NCBI RefSeq assembly: GCF_965638725.1
Contig: NC_134950.1
Location: forward strand, 143,707,636 to 143,771,635
From: Aptenodytes patagonicus
Lineage: Eukaryota; Chordata; Aves; Sphenisciformes; Spheniscidae
Length of the DNA: 64,000 nucleotides
Direction: 5' to 3'
A model generated the notes under the pieces. It was not told the DNA's origin, did not search any database, and saw only the letters and a program-made list of their open reading frames with translations. This document shows positions 14,301 to 28,000 of the stretch, piece after piece; the first letter of the stretch is position 1, and every line of letters starts with the position of its first letter. The translations under genes were made by a program, and so were the position numbers.

Positions 14301-16795
14301 TACTAAGCAAAGACGCAGAGTCCTACCAGCTTCCTCCAAGAAGTCCTGGAGAGCTGCACCCAATGCTTCACACCAAGAGGACTAGACCATGGCCACTGAC
14401 TTCAAGGAGATGGGCGCGGGGCCTTTCATCTCGTCGGCCCCTGTGCTGGTGCCAGTGGATTACCGTGCTGACTGGAGATGAGATCTCCTGTCGCTACCTT
14501 GAGCTGAATGATTACCTGGCAGAATTGATTTTTCCTGGCGTCTACCTGTGTGTTGAGTCAAACCCCGCTGCTTAAAGTAGAAAAATGTAGCTAATAATCA
14601 AACAAATCCTTTCAAAGAGATTGGAGGACAGGAAGAAGGAATAATTGGAATAGGAATAACAGAAAAGGGAAGAAAGGTTTGGCTGGGATCTCTAAAAGAG
14701 ACTTGGGAGGTGAGTATTTGCCATGCCTGGTGGTTAAGCATCCTGCTGCCTGCATGAGTTTATTATCCCGAGTTAGGTGCTGAGGGTCCATACAGAGGGC
14801 AAGAGCTTAGTTTCTCAGAAAAATTAAAGCAATTAAAATTAGCTGCTCAGCATCTAGGAATGAGAGTCCTAAAAGCCAGCACTTGGAGGAGGGAGCTGCC
14901 TAACCTAATCTAGTAAGAAAGGCCAGTATTTCTCTCTGCAAAGAGAATGTGTTATATCAGCGCATTTTTCCTTCCTTTCTTCATCTACAAGTATACTGGA
15001 CACCCACATACCGATTTGTACGTGCCTGTGGAGCACAGGCCTGGGTTTAACGAAAGCTGTTCTCAAACTGTAGTTAAAACAAAATGCAGAAAGAAATGTT
15101 GATCTGCCTCCTTCATTTGTTGTTCTTTAAACGAGGCAGTGAGCCTGCTCCTAATGAGTAACTCCAGAGACAAAAGAACCGTGAGGCAGGAAAACAGAAG
15201 GCACTTAGCTTAGGTGGTAACTTCCCAGGAATTCAGGAGCAAAATCCTGCTTTTCAGTGAGGTGAAACTATTTTCTGAATTTTTGCCCCAAGACAGTGCA
15301 ACTCAGACATTAGAAGTTTGTGTTGCTTAGGGAATCAATCACTTGCTACAGCTCCTGAGTAATTTATTCCTGAAACAAAATATATTTTAGTCTTTTCATT
15401 TCTCTTTTTTTTAAAAAAAGTTGATAGTCAACACACATGCAATGGTAAGGGAATTCTTGTTTGTAGCAACAGTAAGAATATAGTGAGATCCAAAGTACTC
15501 CAGGTGATAACATAGAGGAACACAAAACCTCTGTCCCTCAGATATTTCAATCTTTTGGACAAAAAAAATAGCTGACACAAATCACTATCCTTTAGCACTG
15601 ATTAGCTTCACAGACGCCTCCAACTACTCCATGCACCAAGAGCCAATTTATACACTACACCAGCTTTTACCATTTCCTTTTTCCCTGCCTTTCAGGGTGA
15701 TCCATATTTATCCTAATTCCCACCCTTCTTTTCTAAAAGTCATTGTGTGGGAATATTCTGGGGCAGGATGTACTTGCTGCTTTGACCCAGAGATTGAACA
15801 GACAACATCCCATTGCTGTTATCTTGGCAATATTTCACTATCATTACTGAAAAAATAGATTTATTGGATGTCTGATAATTATTGCTGGCATTAATAATAC
15901 CACTTTTTTTTGTCGGCTATTGTTATCTATTTACACAACCCTATACAATCTTAACATATGTAAATCAATAAAAGTAAAAATGCAATTTGCAATACAGCAT
16001 TCCCTTCCAGCTTAATTTCTCTTGGTTGCTCTTTACCTGCCGGTGGGACACAGCCAAAGGATGTAGCAGGAGCAAAAAATCCAAATGTTTTACAGGTTGG
16101 AACTTGATCCCATTGGGAGAATTATTTGCCACAGCTGGCTGTTGTAGAAGACAACTGGACCCCAAAAGCTTGGGCAATCTTGCCAGTCCTTTATTTCAAG
16201 TTTTTTCAGTAGCATTATGACTGCATTAGTTTCTGATCTGGAGGACACTTACTGGCTCAAATCTGCACACACAAGTTGTTTCAATCACAGGAATACGGTG
16301 TGAAGCACACGCAGAAACCTTTCCAGAGAGGGATCCCTTTATACACTGCCTTGCAGCTGCCCTCATTTTCTGAACATCAGTCAGCTGAGGGTAAGCAACT
16401 TCCCACCTTACTTCTCATGGAAAAGATATTCCAAGGCAGTAACAATCTTTTTTTTTAATGTGTAAACCTGAAAACACTTTCCAGGGGAAAAGTGGACCAG
16501 GCTGAAACCTGCAACAATAAGGTTGCTTTTCATAGGGCTTTTTGCAGAATTTCCTACAGTAGTCCCTCTTCTCCTTCCAGACTGTCTCAGACCATGGGTT
16601 CTGAGACATTGTCCTGAAGTTAGTTTCCAAATGACAATATAAGGCAACAAAACAGAAATCCCTCTGGCACTAGTATATTATAATAGAATATTTTAGAACT
16701 GCAGGGAAAAATGATGTTTCACCAAAGAAGAAAACGGTAAAGTTGTTTCATAGGGACATAATCTAATATTGACTTCAGAAAAATGTAATTGAGTC
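11351..16795. other. Intergenic, non-coding
   Basis: No recognisable gene. Poly-A runs occur near 11600 and 12500 and an AAT-rich microsatellite-like stretch near 11900. A GCCTGGTGGTTAAG string at 14725-14738 resembles the head of a tRNA-derived SINE, but the remainder cannot be aligned by eye. Open frames reach about 97 codons with no motifs. Confidence 0.65.
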
Positions 16796-16819
16796 AATTG
16801 TCTAATTGATTAGACAATT
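16796..16819. repeat. 24-bp near-perfect palindrome with TAATTG homeodomain cores
   Basis: AATTGTCTAAT and ATTAGACAATT are exact 11-bp reverse complements separated by TG. The palindrome contains one TAATTG (16803-16808), and another lies just upstream (16786-16791). TAATTG/TAATTA is the preferred core of DLX and MSX class homeodomains, which is notable beside the DLX5/6 landscape. Binding is not shown by sequence alone. Confidence 0.7.
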
Positions 16820-18229
16820 TAAAAGCCTTTAATGAGTTAAAGATGTGATTTCTTTGTGGTTGCATTACGGTTGGAAAATCGATTTCTCAGAGACAAGACA
16901 GCAAATGCTTAACCTGGGTTACTGTGCTATGTCCCCCCACAATCCTCAGATGAGTTTGAGTTTTTGAAGCAATTTTACTTTTTGCTGTGTTGTTATTTAG
17001 GTATGAGCATCAAAGCTGTGGAGTCCTAAAGTTACAGGTGTGAGGATTAACTTCTTGTATCCTTCCTTACCCTCATAAACACATATCAGATTGAGATGGG
17101 TTGGTGACCCGTGTTTTACTATAGCTCTTTTATTGTGGTACTTTTGTCAACTGTCTTACAAGAAAAGTGTTGGGGTTTGCAAGTGTACTTTGGGGATTTA
17201 GACACTTTCTTCCTTCTGTAGCATTATACAAGTAGTCCTGTGGCATCTCAGAGCATAAAAATAATCATCTGTGGATTTGTAATGAGCTTGTTATCTTATT
17301 TCTTTTCGTAAATCAAATTAAAGAAACAAACTGGGAAATGTCCTTTTTGAAGGATGGGTGGGTTTTTTTCAGGCATGGCAAACAGACAAAGTAGATAAAA
17401 GCTGATACTAGCATTCCTACGTTTAGTTCCTATGACTATAGACATTATAGACATTAACCTGTTTAATATGAATACTGTCTCTATAGCCCTCACAAAATGC
17501 CCATAGTAGGCTTTATGCTGGTAATAAGAGCTAAACCGTGCTGTATTTCATTTCATTCCCGCTGATAGCATTTATCAGCAAAATCTGGATTTAAAAACCC
17601 CCAAAATATGCAATTTAAGCCTCATCATAACTGGACTGCTGAGGAGGAAAGTCAGGGGATTATCTGGGGCCTGGAAGCACAAATATAAGAGTGTATTGTC
17701 AGCGTGGGCTATAGGCCTTTTGGCAAATGGTAGTGTAAGCTTCAGCTGACAGGCCTTTTCGCAACTGACAGACGAAAATATGAAACTTAAATTCTTCATG
17801 ACAGATAGCTGTGCTGAATGAAGAGGCCAATGGGACAGTGCTGGGTTGGGGGTGAGAGCGACATATACAGGCCCTGTGTCTGCAGTGCGGGGCGGCTCTT
17901 TGTAACTCACACACAATGAATTTCTCCTTAAGACTCTCCCACTTTGCCAAGCAAACTGTTATAGCAGACTAGGGTTTTTTTCCCCCCTCTTTTTCTTTCA
18001 GATCAACATCTTTTTTTCAGCAGATGAATGCCGAGTCTTAAAAGACAGGGGTGGCAGATTAAATTTAATACGCAGGCATGAAAGATGTTTCCTGGATGCT
18101 TCTCCATCGGACCTTTCCACCCAATCTGACACGCTGCTATTGTAGGAAGCTTATTCACTGGTTTATGAACTGTGCTTAATCCTCAGTGATGGCAAGCTTT
18201 ATGAAAATTTAAAAAAAGTTGTATTTTGA
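16820..18229. other. Intergenic, with one orphan splice-acceptor-like tract
   Basis: No coding potential recognised. At 17974-18001 a long uninterrupted pyrimidine tract ends in CTTTCAG on the + strand, a textbook 3' splice site in appearance. No convincing open frame or donor follows, so it is recorded as a note rather than an exon. Confidence 0.55.
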
Positions 18230-18770
18230 AATGACTGCTCCTTTCTGTCAGCACCCCACCCATCCAGCCCTGCCTGCTCACAGGGTTGCACCCCCAACCA
18301 GGATGCCCCTCGGTGCAGGATGGGGCTCCTGGTGTGAAATGGAGGTCCTGGGAGCAGAGCCCAGCCACTGCCCTCAGATATGGTTTTGGGATAGCAGGGA
18401 AAGCACAACTTTCACACCTGTGGTTCTCTGCAGTCAGAGGCTGACAGGGGCTATGGCCTTCTTTGCTTGCTGAGTCACCTCCATCCCTGCTGCCTAGCTC
18501 TCTCATAGGTCTACCACCGGTGCTGGCAGCACCTACCCACAGTGAGATCAACTCTTCTGCGGCCCCCAGGAGCCTCCTGAGGGTGCAGCCGCACCCCGTG
18601 GCCATGCAGCTCCTCTGCCTGCCCCCACCTCCCGTCTGCCGGCACCAGTTTCCAAGCCAGCCTTCCTCAAGCTGTGCTCTAGCTGAGACATTGCCTGCCC
18701 GGCCGTCAGCTGGTTACCTGGCAGGAAAGCTCCTGGCTTGGTGTCCTGCAGGGCATCACACCAGGTGATG
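18230..18770. other. GC-rich intergenic patch
   Basis: About 540 bases that are visibly richer in G and C than the surrounding DNA, with runs of CCCACC, GGGGCTCC and GCCCCC. The open frames here (140 codons on minus at 18183-18605, 101 codons on plus at 18463-18768) overlap on opposite strands. That is expected when stop codons are depleted by GC content. No domain is recognised. CpG density is modest, so this is not a promoter-class CpG island. Confidence 0.5.
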
Positions 18771-21700
18771 GCAAAGGTCTCCTCTGGCCCTTGAGTCTAT
18801 GAAAAAGAAGAAAACACCCAGGCAGGTTTTGTTTGTTTGTTTGCTTCCCCTTTGCAGAGGGAAGGGCCCTGCTATGGAGCCATTATGGTCTCCCCTGTGC
18901 TTTCAGCCTCGTTACTGTGCTATAAAAAAGGGGAGATGGGAGCCAAGAATAACAACGCACAGTACGGCCTCTGGCCAATCCTGGAGTCATTACTTCCGCA
19001 GAGTTCCTACTGAAGTCAGTGGACTGTGGGATCCAACCCTTAATATTTGTCTTCTTTTATACAATTTGTAGTTATCAATACAAAAAAATAGAAAACCCTA
19101 AGGTAATATGTTAATTCTTACCAGATGTACTGTACGTATCCTTATATGCTAGAAGCCTGGCAGGACTGCAATGTCACAACAGACATTTACTGAAGTACCT
19201 GGGGAAATGTAACAAAAAGTGTTAGTAGAAAATGGTCTTTCAGCTAAATTACCTAATATATTTGCTAATGGTATCTGATTTAAAAGCCATAAAAATACTA
19301 AGTTAAAAGCACATTAGAAGATGTAGTATATTTATAAGTGTTTGTCACCTTGGCAACAAAAGCGAAATTCCAAATCTAACACTAGCTTTGATGGGCCAGG
19401 ACCTTTGAAAATTGATAAATACCTGCTCTTTATAGCAATGATCTGCTTTCAGTGAAGAAATACCGCACTGTAAAAGGAAGTTCTTCATTGCATAACAGGA
19501 TTTCTGTTAGCTTTCAGCTATGGTTTTGCCCTGTCTGCCCACTGTAGTATAATTTTTTTAAGTCTTGACAATGAAGACAATACGTTTTCAAATATGGTAA
19601 AGCACTGATCTTTGTTGTACCCTTTTTTGTATCTTCAAGCCTTAATTTCCTGTATACAAACTAGGTTTGTTAGTATCGCACTGAGCTCTAAGCTGGCCTT
19701 GGTCAGTTTGCAGATCTATAGCTCGGATCTGATGGCTGTGATGGGGGCTCTTTTTTTCCTGCCTATGAATAGTCGTGCCACAAGCACTAAACTATGCATG
19801 CCTTGATAAATGTAGTACCAGTTTCAGCTCTGCTTTCCTACGTAACATATAGTCCCTGTGCTTTAAGACTAAAAGGAAAGCTATCTACTCACTTGTAATG
19901 CAAATTCTTCCAGTTTATTACCTCTGCATACAACTGGGTATAGATCCATATCATATTAATTCTCGTAGCTCCACTGGTTTGCCCACTGATCACGGATGGA
20001 GAACATAGGGACAGATGTACACAAAGAATCAACAGTTACCAAAAAGATATTCAAGCTGTCTAGTGGACCCTCTTCAACACTGCAAAGATCCGTTCTGTGT
20101 GATGGCAACAAGCTACTCTGAGGAACTGGGAGTCAAAGTAACCATGAGAAAGAATGTCCTCAAAACTGAGGAGAAGGGTGGGGGGTTATGTGTTTTCAGA
20201 GGTATGCAGACAACGCGCTAATAACATTCTTTCTGTGTTGAGGATTGTTTCCACAAATTCCCCTTCTGGAAAGAACAACTGCTAGCAACCCACCTTTGCC
20301 AGATAAAGGTAAAGTTAATGGAAGATACTGATGCTGCCCTAGCGCAAGCCTCTCATTTGGCCCCTTCCAAGATGGAGAAGCATTACTCAGCATAATTGCC
20401 CTTCACCTTGTATCCTCACATCTGATGGGATTGATTAAACAACTGGCCACAGAAAGGAAAGCAGAATCTTTTGTATGTGGGTAATCTCTGAGCAGAGGCA
20501 AAACCCCATGGGTTCAAGGGTCCAAAATGCCTTTAAGGATTAGAGAAGCCTTTAGAGAGTTTTAGGTAGTACTAGATTAGACACTGCTGAGCATCTCATA
20601 TCCCTCTTTCTCTTCCTGTTTTGCAGACGCTTTCATTTTCCTTCTACTGTTGATTCATGAGGTTGACAACTGGCTAAGAAAGGCAAAGCGGACATGAAAA
20701 TCAACAGGAAAGCAGAGAACCAGAAAGCGCATGTGAAGGGCAAGGAAGGAGTGGAAAGTAGAAGGGCTGGAAAGTGGAAGAAGTTTCCATCAGCAAAATT
20801 AGGTTTGGACATGCTCAGAAACATGTTTTGTATGTTGGGCTTTTGAGATGGAAGTACTTAGGTTTTATTTAAGGCACAGTAAAGCACAGCTGAATTGTCC
20901 ATGATCTCAGGAGACACTGAGCCAAGCTGCTCAGAAAATCTGTATTTATTTTTCATTCAAATCAAGTATCTAGGGGAGAGAGGAAATGTGTCAATATCAA
21001 TGAAAACTTTGGAGAACTTGCTTTGGAAGGAAGAACTTTTCATTTCAGAATTGTTTAGGACATCTCAGTATCGGTGCATAATTGTGCTGTCCTGAGCCTA
21101 AACTAGATTTTTTTTAAATGTTTTATAGGAAATCTAAAAATACATATTTCTATTCTGATTTAGATTTCCCAGTGGAAGTGGTGGTGTCTAACTAATTTTC
21201 ATCATGAGCATACTTTGCTTTTGTTAAAATCAATGAGGACTGAGGGTGTCAATCAGATTGGACCTCCAACCTTGTACAGTGTTTCAGTGGATTGAAGACC
21301 AGGCCCACAGCTCTATCCATCTCTAGCGATCCATCCAGTCGTGCCCCAGCACCTTCTGAGTGAACATCTCCAGTGAACCATAGAACTGACCCGTATATTA
21401 GTGAAATTGCTTTCTAGTGAAATATGTGCAATTTATATGGAGCTGATAAAGCCTCTGTTAAGACACTGGTTAATAGATGTGGTTGGAGATATTTTTCAAG
21501 TATTGATAATAGGGTGGAAAAAGGGTTTCAATTAACTGAGGTAGCAAGAATCATATGGATAGACATGTGCTCTTACACTCAAGTGCACAATTTTCACTGA
21601 TTGATAAACCTAACACACCACTTGAGACTATATTCTAGTTACATCACTTCACCATTAAACTCTTCATTTACCCCCAAATGAATAGATTAACATTAAGTAA

Positions 21701-24565
21701 ACTCTACTGAAAGATTGTCCAATTCAGTGAAGCTTTAATATAAATTTGTAACAGCCATAAAAGAAAATTACAATTTATCATGTGAAAATCATTATTTGTA
21801 ATGTACAATTCAAGATTTCTATGCTATAAGTGTTCCAAATGTGCTTGTTAAATAAGTCTACGCAAAACTGCAAAGGACCATCTGCAGCATGTATATAGCA
21901 TAGTATATATGTATATAAGATACACAACTACCTGTGTGAATAAAAAAAAAGTGATTAAATTTTATTATGAAGATTACCAGCCACATTGCTTTAGCAAATT
22001 TGTATTCATAGTTTTTGGTTTTTCTTAGCATGCCTCAAATAGATTGGATTTTCCTTTTGTTTAGAATAAATAAGATAGGTTATATGATTCTGTCAATCAA
22101 ATCAGCATTTTATACGCTGAAGAAAAATAACTATATCATAGGGGCATTTCTGAAAATCATTGAGAATGCAGAGAAGGTGGACTCACCTTAAGAAGAGGAG
22201 TAAAACCAGTGTTGTTAAAGGATTGTCAATACTGTGGGTCAAATTTTGAGGAACCTGGAGTTGTTCTGTGAACATAGCTGAAACCCACCTTGTAATATCT
22301 CAAAGAATTTGGGCTTCAGTACGCAAGGTTTGTCTGCACGCAGAACTAAAGGCCAATTGCTACTTGCTTTGTGCTTTTAAGAGAAGATGGTTTTCCATTA
22401 TACCCAAAAGGCAATTGTCACCAGTCCTTGGTGAATATTTGGAGATCCTTAAGGTCATTAACAGTGTGACAAAATACGATGTTTCTAAATAGTCTTGTAT
22501 ATGTTAGGAATTCTGAATATCTGACAGCATAGGTGAGATCTGTTGACTTCTCTCTTTTCCTTTAAGCATTAAAAAGCATGTCCATTTTTTCAATTCTCTT
22601 TTTAGCTTTGGGTTTAAACTCATACAAATCGAGAGCTAGGCATTTGGATGTATTCAGTTACACTGTGCCAACAAACCATGCATGCGATAACTGGTTGGGA
22701 AATCAAATTCTAAATTTAGTCATATTTATGGGAATTGAGGAGCCATTGCTTCAGTTGCATCTCTCAGATCTGCATGTGATTGTTTAAATTTATTTTTCCT
22801 TGTGGCTTACATACAGCCTGCATAAACACTGAACATACAATTCCAAACCTTATTGTTTTGTTTTGGTTATACTTCAGACTGCAGCTACCTCAAACCACTT
22901 CTGAGGGAAGACACAATGGCAAATACGGACTTTTCCCTGCAGATGACAAGGCAACGAAAGACAAAGAGCAGAAATCTTTTTTGTTTTTTGAGGCGCTGAC
23001 TTTTTATATGGCCTATAAATCATTTGCCATTAATGTGCAAGAACTTCTGTGAATATGGTGCCATAGCCAGGCAGAATGATGCAATGGAGAGGATCTAAAA
23101 GTCCCAGCATTGCAGAGACTTTGTTTTTAAAAATAATTAATGTTGTCTTAACTTTAAATATATTATCAGTTTCCTGAAAGGAGGGAAATTGTTCTACTGA
23201 CTAAAGTTATGTATCTTACCAGTCAGCACAAAACTGTTGCCTTAAAACATAGATATTTGTTCTGAATGGTTTTAATAAAATCTGTGCTACTACATGGGAA
23301 AAAAATGACTTTGTAGGTTTGCAAGAGCATGAAAACAAGATTATAAAACAATCTTTCAGACCTCAAAGATCTGATCTGCAGAAGTGCTTAGCATTGGCAT
23401 CTCTGGGTGTTCGGGATCTTTCAAAATCAGGCCCAGAGCCTGAATAAGAATGTCACCACAAGACATTTTCATGCTATTTGCAGATTTTCTTTACAATACC
23501 TCCAGCTTTTGATTGTGCTAAAGCCTTAAAAGCAAATCAGAGAAAAGACTCCCCTATTGTGTATTACAAAAGATACAGCTAGAAACAGTTAAACGAGAGC
23601 GCCGTTTCCTAATGCACTCCTTCACATGACAATCAGTTTCGATCTTTTACTTTCTTTCTCAGCCAACCTCAGTAACAATGTACTCAAATCTAACTTTTTT
23701 GCTGTAATATACTGCTGTAGGTAACCCTACCTACTTTTATTTTACTTTGTACATTAGAATAATGATTAGCACCACTGTACTATCATATGAACCTGCTTAA
23801 TTGTATAGTTTACCTGTTGTAGTTTAATAAGTACTGTACACATAAATATATGAATTTATGTATACATGTACAATGTAGACAAAAGGATTTTATATATATA
23901 CTCTGTAAAACCATTGGTTTTGTAGATCGGTTTGACTTACGCTCACCGTTTACTCTGATGCTGTTTTTATAAGTATTCCAGCTGTCACTGGTGCTATTGT
24001 ATTTGCTATGGGGCTAGGAATAAAAGTTACAAAAGACTTATGTGCTTTGGAAAGCAAGTCAGGAACAGAGAGATTCTGTTTTCTAGGGTTTTCTTTAAAA
24101 TACCTTCAGAATAAACTACTATCTAACAGAAACAAAAAGGACTATCAGTTTTGCATGGTTGTACGTACAACGGCCCAGAGTCTGCCCTGGGCTGCTGCAC
24201 TCATGTGGAAGGGTTGGATGACCTGGATTAAGATTAGGGCTTGGACCAATAGCTCCTCGTGGTTCTGATTTGACATACTGCATCAGCTTCGCTTGGTAAT
24301 CTAAGATAAAGAGCAGACTTTGATTAAGCTCTCAAGAGTGTCCTCATTTAAAAAGAAAATTTGACGCCTCTGCTAGTGGCATAGCATTTCTTCATTCATT
24401 TCTGTGGAAAGCCACTAGATGGTTCACCAAAACCCCTGTGCATGCTGAAGGAGGCATGACACGTTAACAGGAGCTCTGAGGAAGAAGGTATCCTCTGCTT
24501 TGCAGGATGGATGAGGAAGAGCTTCGGGGCTCTGTGGGGCTTCTTTACATATAAAAAGTAATGCT
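18771..24565. other. Intergenic, AT-rich, possible conserved non-coding segments
   Basis: No gene recognised. Two unusually AT-rich blocks, about 21,750-22,100 and 23,620-24,010, carry many TAAT, ATTA and ATAAAT strings and alternating TATA runs. They look like candidate conserved non-coding elements, but conservation cannot be judged from one sequence. A small hairpin with arms GTAGGTA and TACCTAC lies at 23717-23734. Confidence 0.55.
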
Positions 24566-25065
24566 TTGGGTCACGCCACAGGCGCCACAATCTGCTTTTC
24601 CAGCCGGGGTGACCTTGCAGCCCCTCTGCCTGCGCGGTGGCTGGCAGGGCAGCAGCTGGGGTGGGCAGCGTGGTGGTCCTGCTCCCGTGCCACACTGGCC
24701 CTGAGCTGCTGGCACCTGTGCCGTATCTCCCAGGAGCTACACCCATGGCTTCAGCATCAAAACATACCTTAGATACCTGACCTTCATTTACTGCATGTCT
24801 ATGTGACAGAATACATCCATCTTGCTTTCCTGGCATGTTTGCAATGAAGATGTGTATGCAAGCTTAGGAAGTAAACCACAAACTGCAAACACTTCTTCAC
24901 AGGCCATGGGTGACCCACACCGGGGCAGAGGAGCAGTGAGGAATGAGGAGCAGTGGAGGACAAGAAGTGATCCGCAGGGGGCAGCAGACAGAAACCACCA
25001 TGCCTTGACCCCAACCGCCTGCATTGCCCATCACCTCACTGAAGGGACTGGGAGGGAGGGAAAGT
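24566..25065. other. GC-rich intergenic patch followed by a purine-rich tract
   Basis: The patch is GC-rich with opposing open frames on both strands (for example 24396-24836 minus, 146 codons) that lack any recognisable domain. It grades into a strongly purine-biased G/A stretch from about 25040 to 25150 (repeated GAGG and GGAAAGG units). No promoter, exon or RNA gene is supported. Confidence 0.45.
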
Positions 25066-28000
25066 AGGAACCAGTGGTGAAAACAAGGGGAGTTGAGGTG
25101 AGGAAGGAGGGAGGAGAGGTGTTTGTCTGAAGTTGAGCCTGAGGAAAGGCGAGGAAAGGTGTTTCCCTGGGTGTTTGTTCAATAGTATATGGTTTCTTTT
25201 TTCTTCTCAATATCCAAATCAGTAATTAAAAGTTTGTATTAACTGGCAATAAATTAAATTAAATGAAATTCCCTGAGCTGAGACTGTGTTGCCTGTGACA
25301 CTGCAGAACAGCTGAACGACAGCCAGGGCTGGTGAAAAGCAGGCCCCAGGGGGATGGAAGGGCAGCGAGTACGCTCTGCCTACCTGCATGGAAAAGCCAA
25401 CACAAAGCAGCAAGCTCTGGGTGACATGTAACTGCCACTGCCAGCTCCCACCAGACACACTGGTGAAGCTCCTGGGGGGAGAGCTGAGCTGATAAGCAAG
25501 CTAAACAGATACTTTTGGGTCTAAAAATGCCCTGGAGGAACTTTACCAGAGGAAAAAATGTGGCCAACGAGGGTGACTCCTGTTACTTGAACTTGGAAGA
25601 GATTATTTACATCCCCTGACCTTCAGCACATAATTATGGGGCAAGTCTTCCTAGGCTCCCAATGTAGTCAGAGATGAGACAGGTCCCTTCAAATTACATT
25701 TCAGGACTGATACTTAACCCAGGTGCTCTGAATCTCCACTGGGAAGAACCCATTTCTCTCTGTTTTCTGAACTGAGAGTACAGAGGGACTATCTGGCTGA
25801 GTAAGCTCCCTAAGGTAAGGGTGGCCTGCAGTTCAGTGGCCTGATCTTGCCCTTGAAATGGTTTAGGTATCAATAAGTCCTTCAGCTTGGCCGACTACTA
25901 ATGAGGAGTAGCCCTGCTTACCTATCAAAATTTCAGAAATAACGCTTGGTAATTCTTCCCAGGCTACAGTATTTGATTTTATTTGGGTGGAACTTCATCC
26001 TGGCCACACCTTAGCCACTATCTAGATATGTAAAGGTAGAAGGATGTTTTAAATGGAAAAAAAGGCCTACTCTGTTCACCTGATTCCTAATGATTCATAC
26101 TAACCCATCTTATCTAGTGAATATCTCATGTTGAGGTTACCACAGTGTAGGATTCTCAGGATAGACTTGGCAGAAATAAACAAGGCAGTTGTGCAATAAC
26201 ATGAAAAAGACACTTAAGCGCCAATAGCAGTTATTCCAACGTACAGTAGGAGTGCAATTTGGTTGCTTAAACATAGGCAGCTGGTACCATTTTAGAAACC
26301 CTGGGGTGTTTTGCCTCATCTCCAGCTGCCATTGGGACGGGCCAAGGTCTCCCAGATTACATCAGGCAGCCCTGTGTTTTAGGGCATCTCAACAAATGTT
26401 ATAAACCTTTGTTTAGGCAACTGAATTGTACCTTGACAGTCTTGATATTTGCATGGAAATGCAAGTCGTGGTGAACAGTACCTAGTAATTAATCACATTG
26501 TGATTACTCCTTATATGCTCAAAACATCAATACAATTTGCATTGAGGCTCGGTAATAAACATTCTGCTGATATAGCCACATGGAATATATAGCTACCCCA
26601 GGATTACTTGGCTTTTCGAAACCTGGTTCTGGATGCATGTACTACTCTTCCGGGATGTAGAGCTGGGAGGCCAGAGATCAAGTGGCCAGAAAATGAAAGG
26701 GGAACAATATATAGAAAGCTTCCTCCACCCTCTACGGAGGAAGATTCAAAGGAAAATAATGGTGAAAATTTGCTATGATGGACTGAGAGCAGAAGAAAGA
26801 TGATACCGGGAATGGTAAACAAAGACAGGAAATAGCCTGCTGGTGGTGTTAGTTCTTGATTAGGAGCCCGTTAAGTTTTGGCTAGAGGGCTAAACACAAG
26901 GAGACATTTTGTCAGCCCAAATGTGGAGAGAAAACAGAAAGACAATACAACAATTAGACAGAGGAAAAGAGCAGAAGTGAACAAACATATTGCCCCTATT
27001 ACAATGACACACAGCTAGAGCTTTGTAGCAATACTGCCCAGCTGCCTTTAGACTAACTGAAAACGAGAAAATAAATCAAACTTTCTTTTGACTGTCAAGG
27101 GTAAAGAGAGAACTGTTTCTTTTTCAGCCACCAGTAACCTGATAGCTTGCCACAGTGTATTTCACATAAGGAAGTCTGCAAAGCAACATCTAAGTGTTCC
27201 TTGTGATTAATATTCCTTATGATCTCCAGCCACCTAATCGCATCCTGACCTCAGTGAGGGTCAACTGTGAGAAGGGATGGGCTGTGGGAGCAGGGTGGGC
27301 TACCAGGAGGTGCTGGTGAATGATGGAGCAGCTGGAGAGAAAAAGAGGACCTCTGCAGACATGAATAAATAAATAGTGGCAAACCAAAGGCACTGACCTC
27401 AGGAATAACACCATGGGTCCAGACCTGCACAGAGCTATTGAAAGAAGCGGGGCAATCCATTCCTAACGTCCAGATGCACTGAATGTAGGATATGCTTTTT
27501 TCTCCAGTTTAATCCAAAAAACTACAGCATGAAATGCAGCGCTATCCTGAGACACAGAACGCCAACTCTGAAGGGATTCCCAGGATGCATTAACTAGTGC
27601 TTGGTCTGCCAGATATGCTATATAATGCAGGATAGATATTCTGCACTACACGGTTAATTCTTGCATTCTGAATGGTAACAAAGGTAACAAGCCTTTCTGT
27701 ATTTTTTTTTTTTTCCAGGAACTATGTGCTTTCCTGGATATCTAACAGCCTGGACTGTAAGATAGTCCCTGTCACATCCAGATAAACTGTGTGGGCACCG
27801 CTGGTCTGAGCCAGATGTGTCCGAGCTGGTCATCCATTAGATGTAGCGCCCGTGCACACAGATTTCACATCATGTCGATGAGGCCAGCTGGATCAAATAC
27901 ACTCAATGCCAATTTTTTTGCAGTGTAGGGTTTCTCTGAATAGGCAGTTAGCCTGGGACCATGCAGACCTCCAAATTAACAGTTTACCCAGGGTGTCTAA

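Noticed and set aside
24205..24245. CR1-like string GGGTTGGATGACCTGG
   Set aside because: It is too short and isolated. The surrounding sequence does not align with the CR1 tail.
27702..27718. T13-CCAG acceptor-like tract
   Set aside because: No open frame, branch-point support or donor follows. Poly-T runs before AG are common in AT-rich intergenic DNA.
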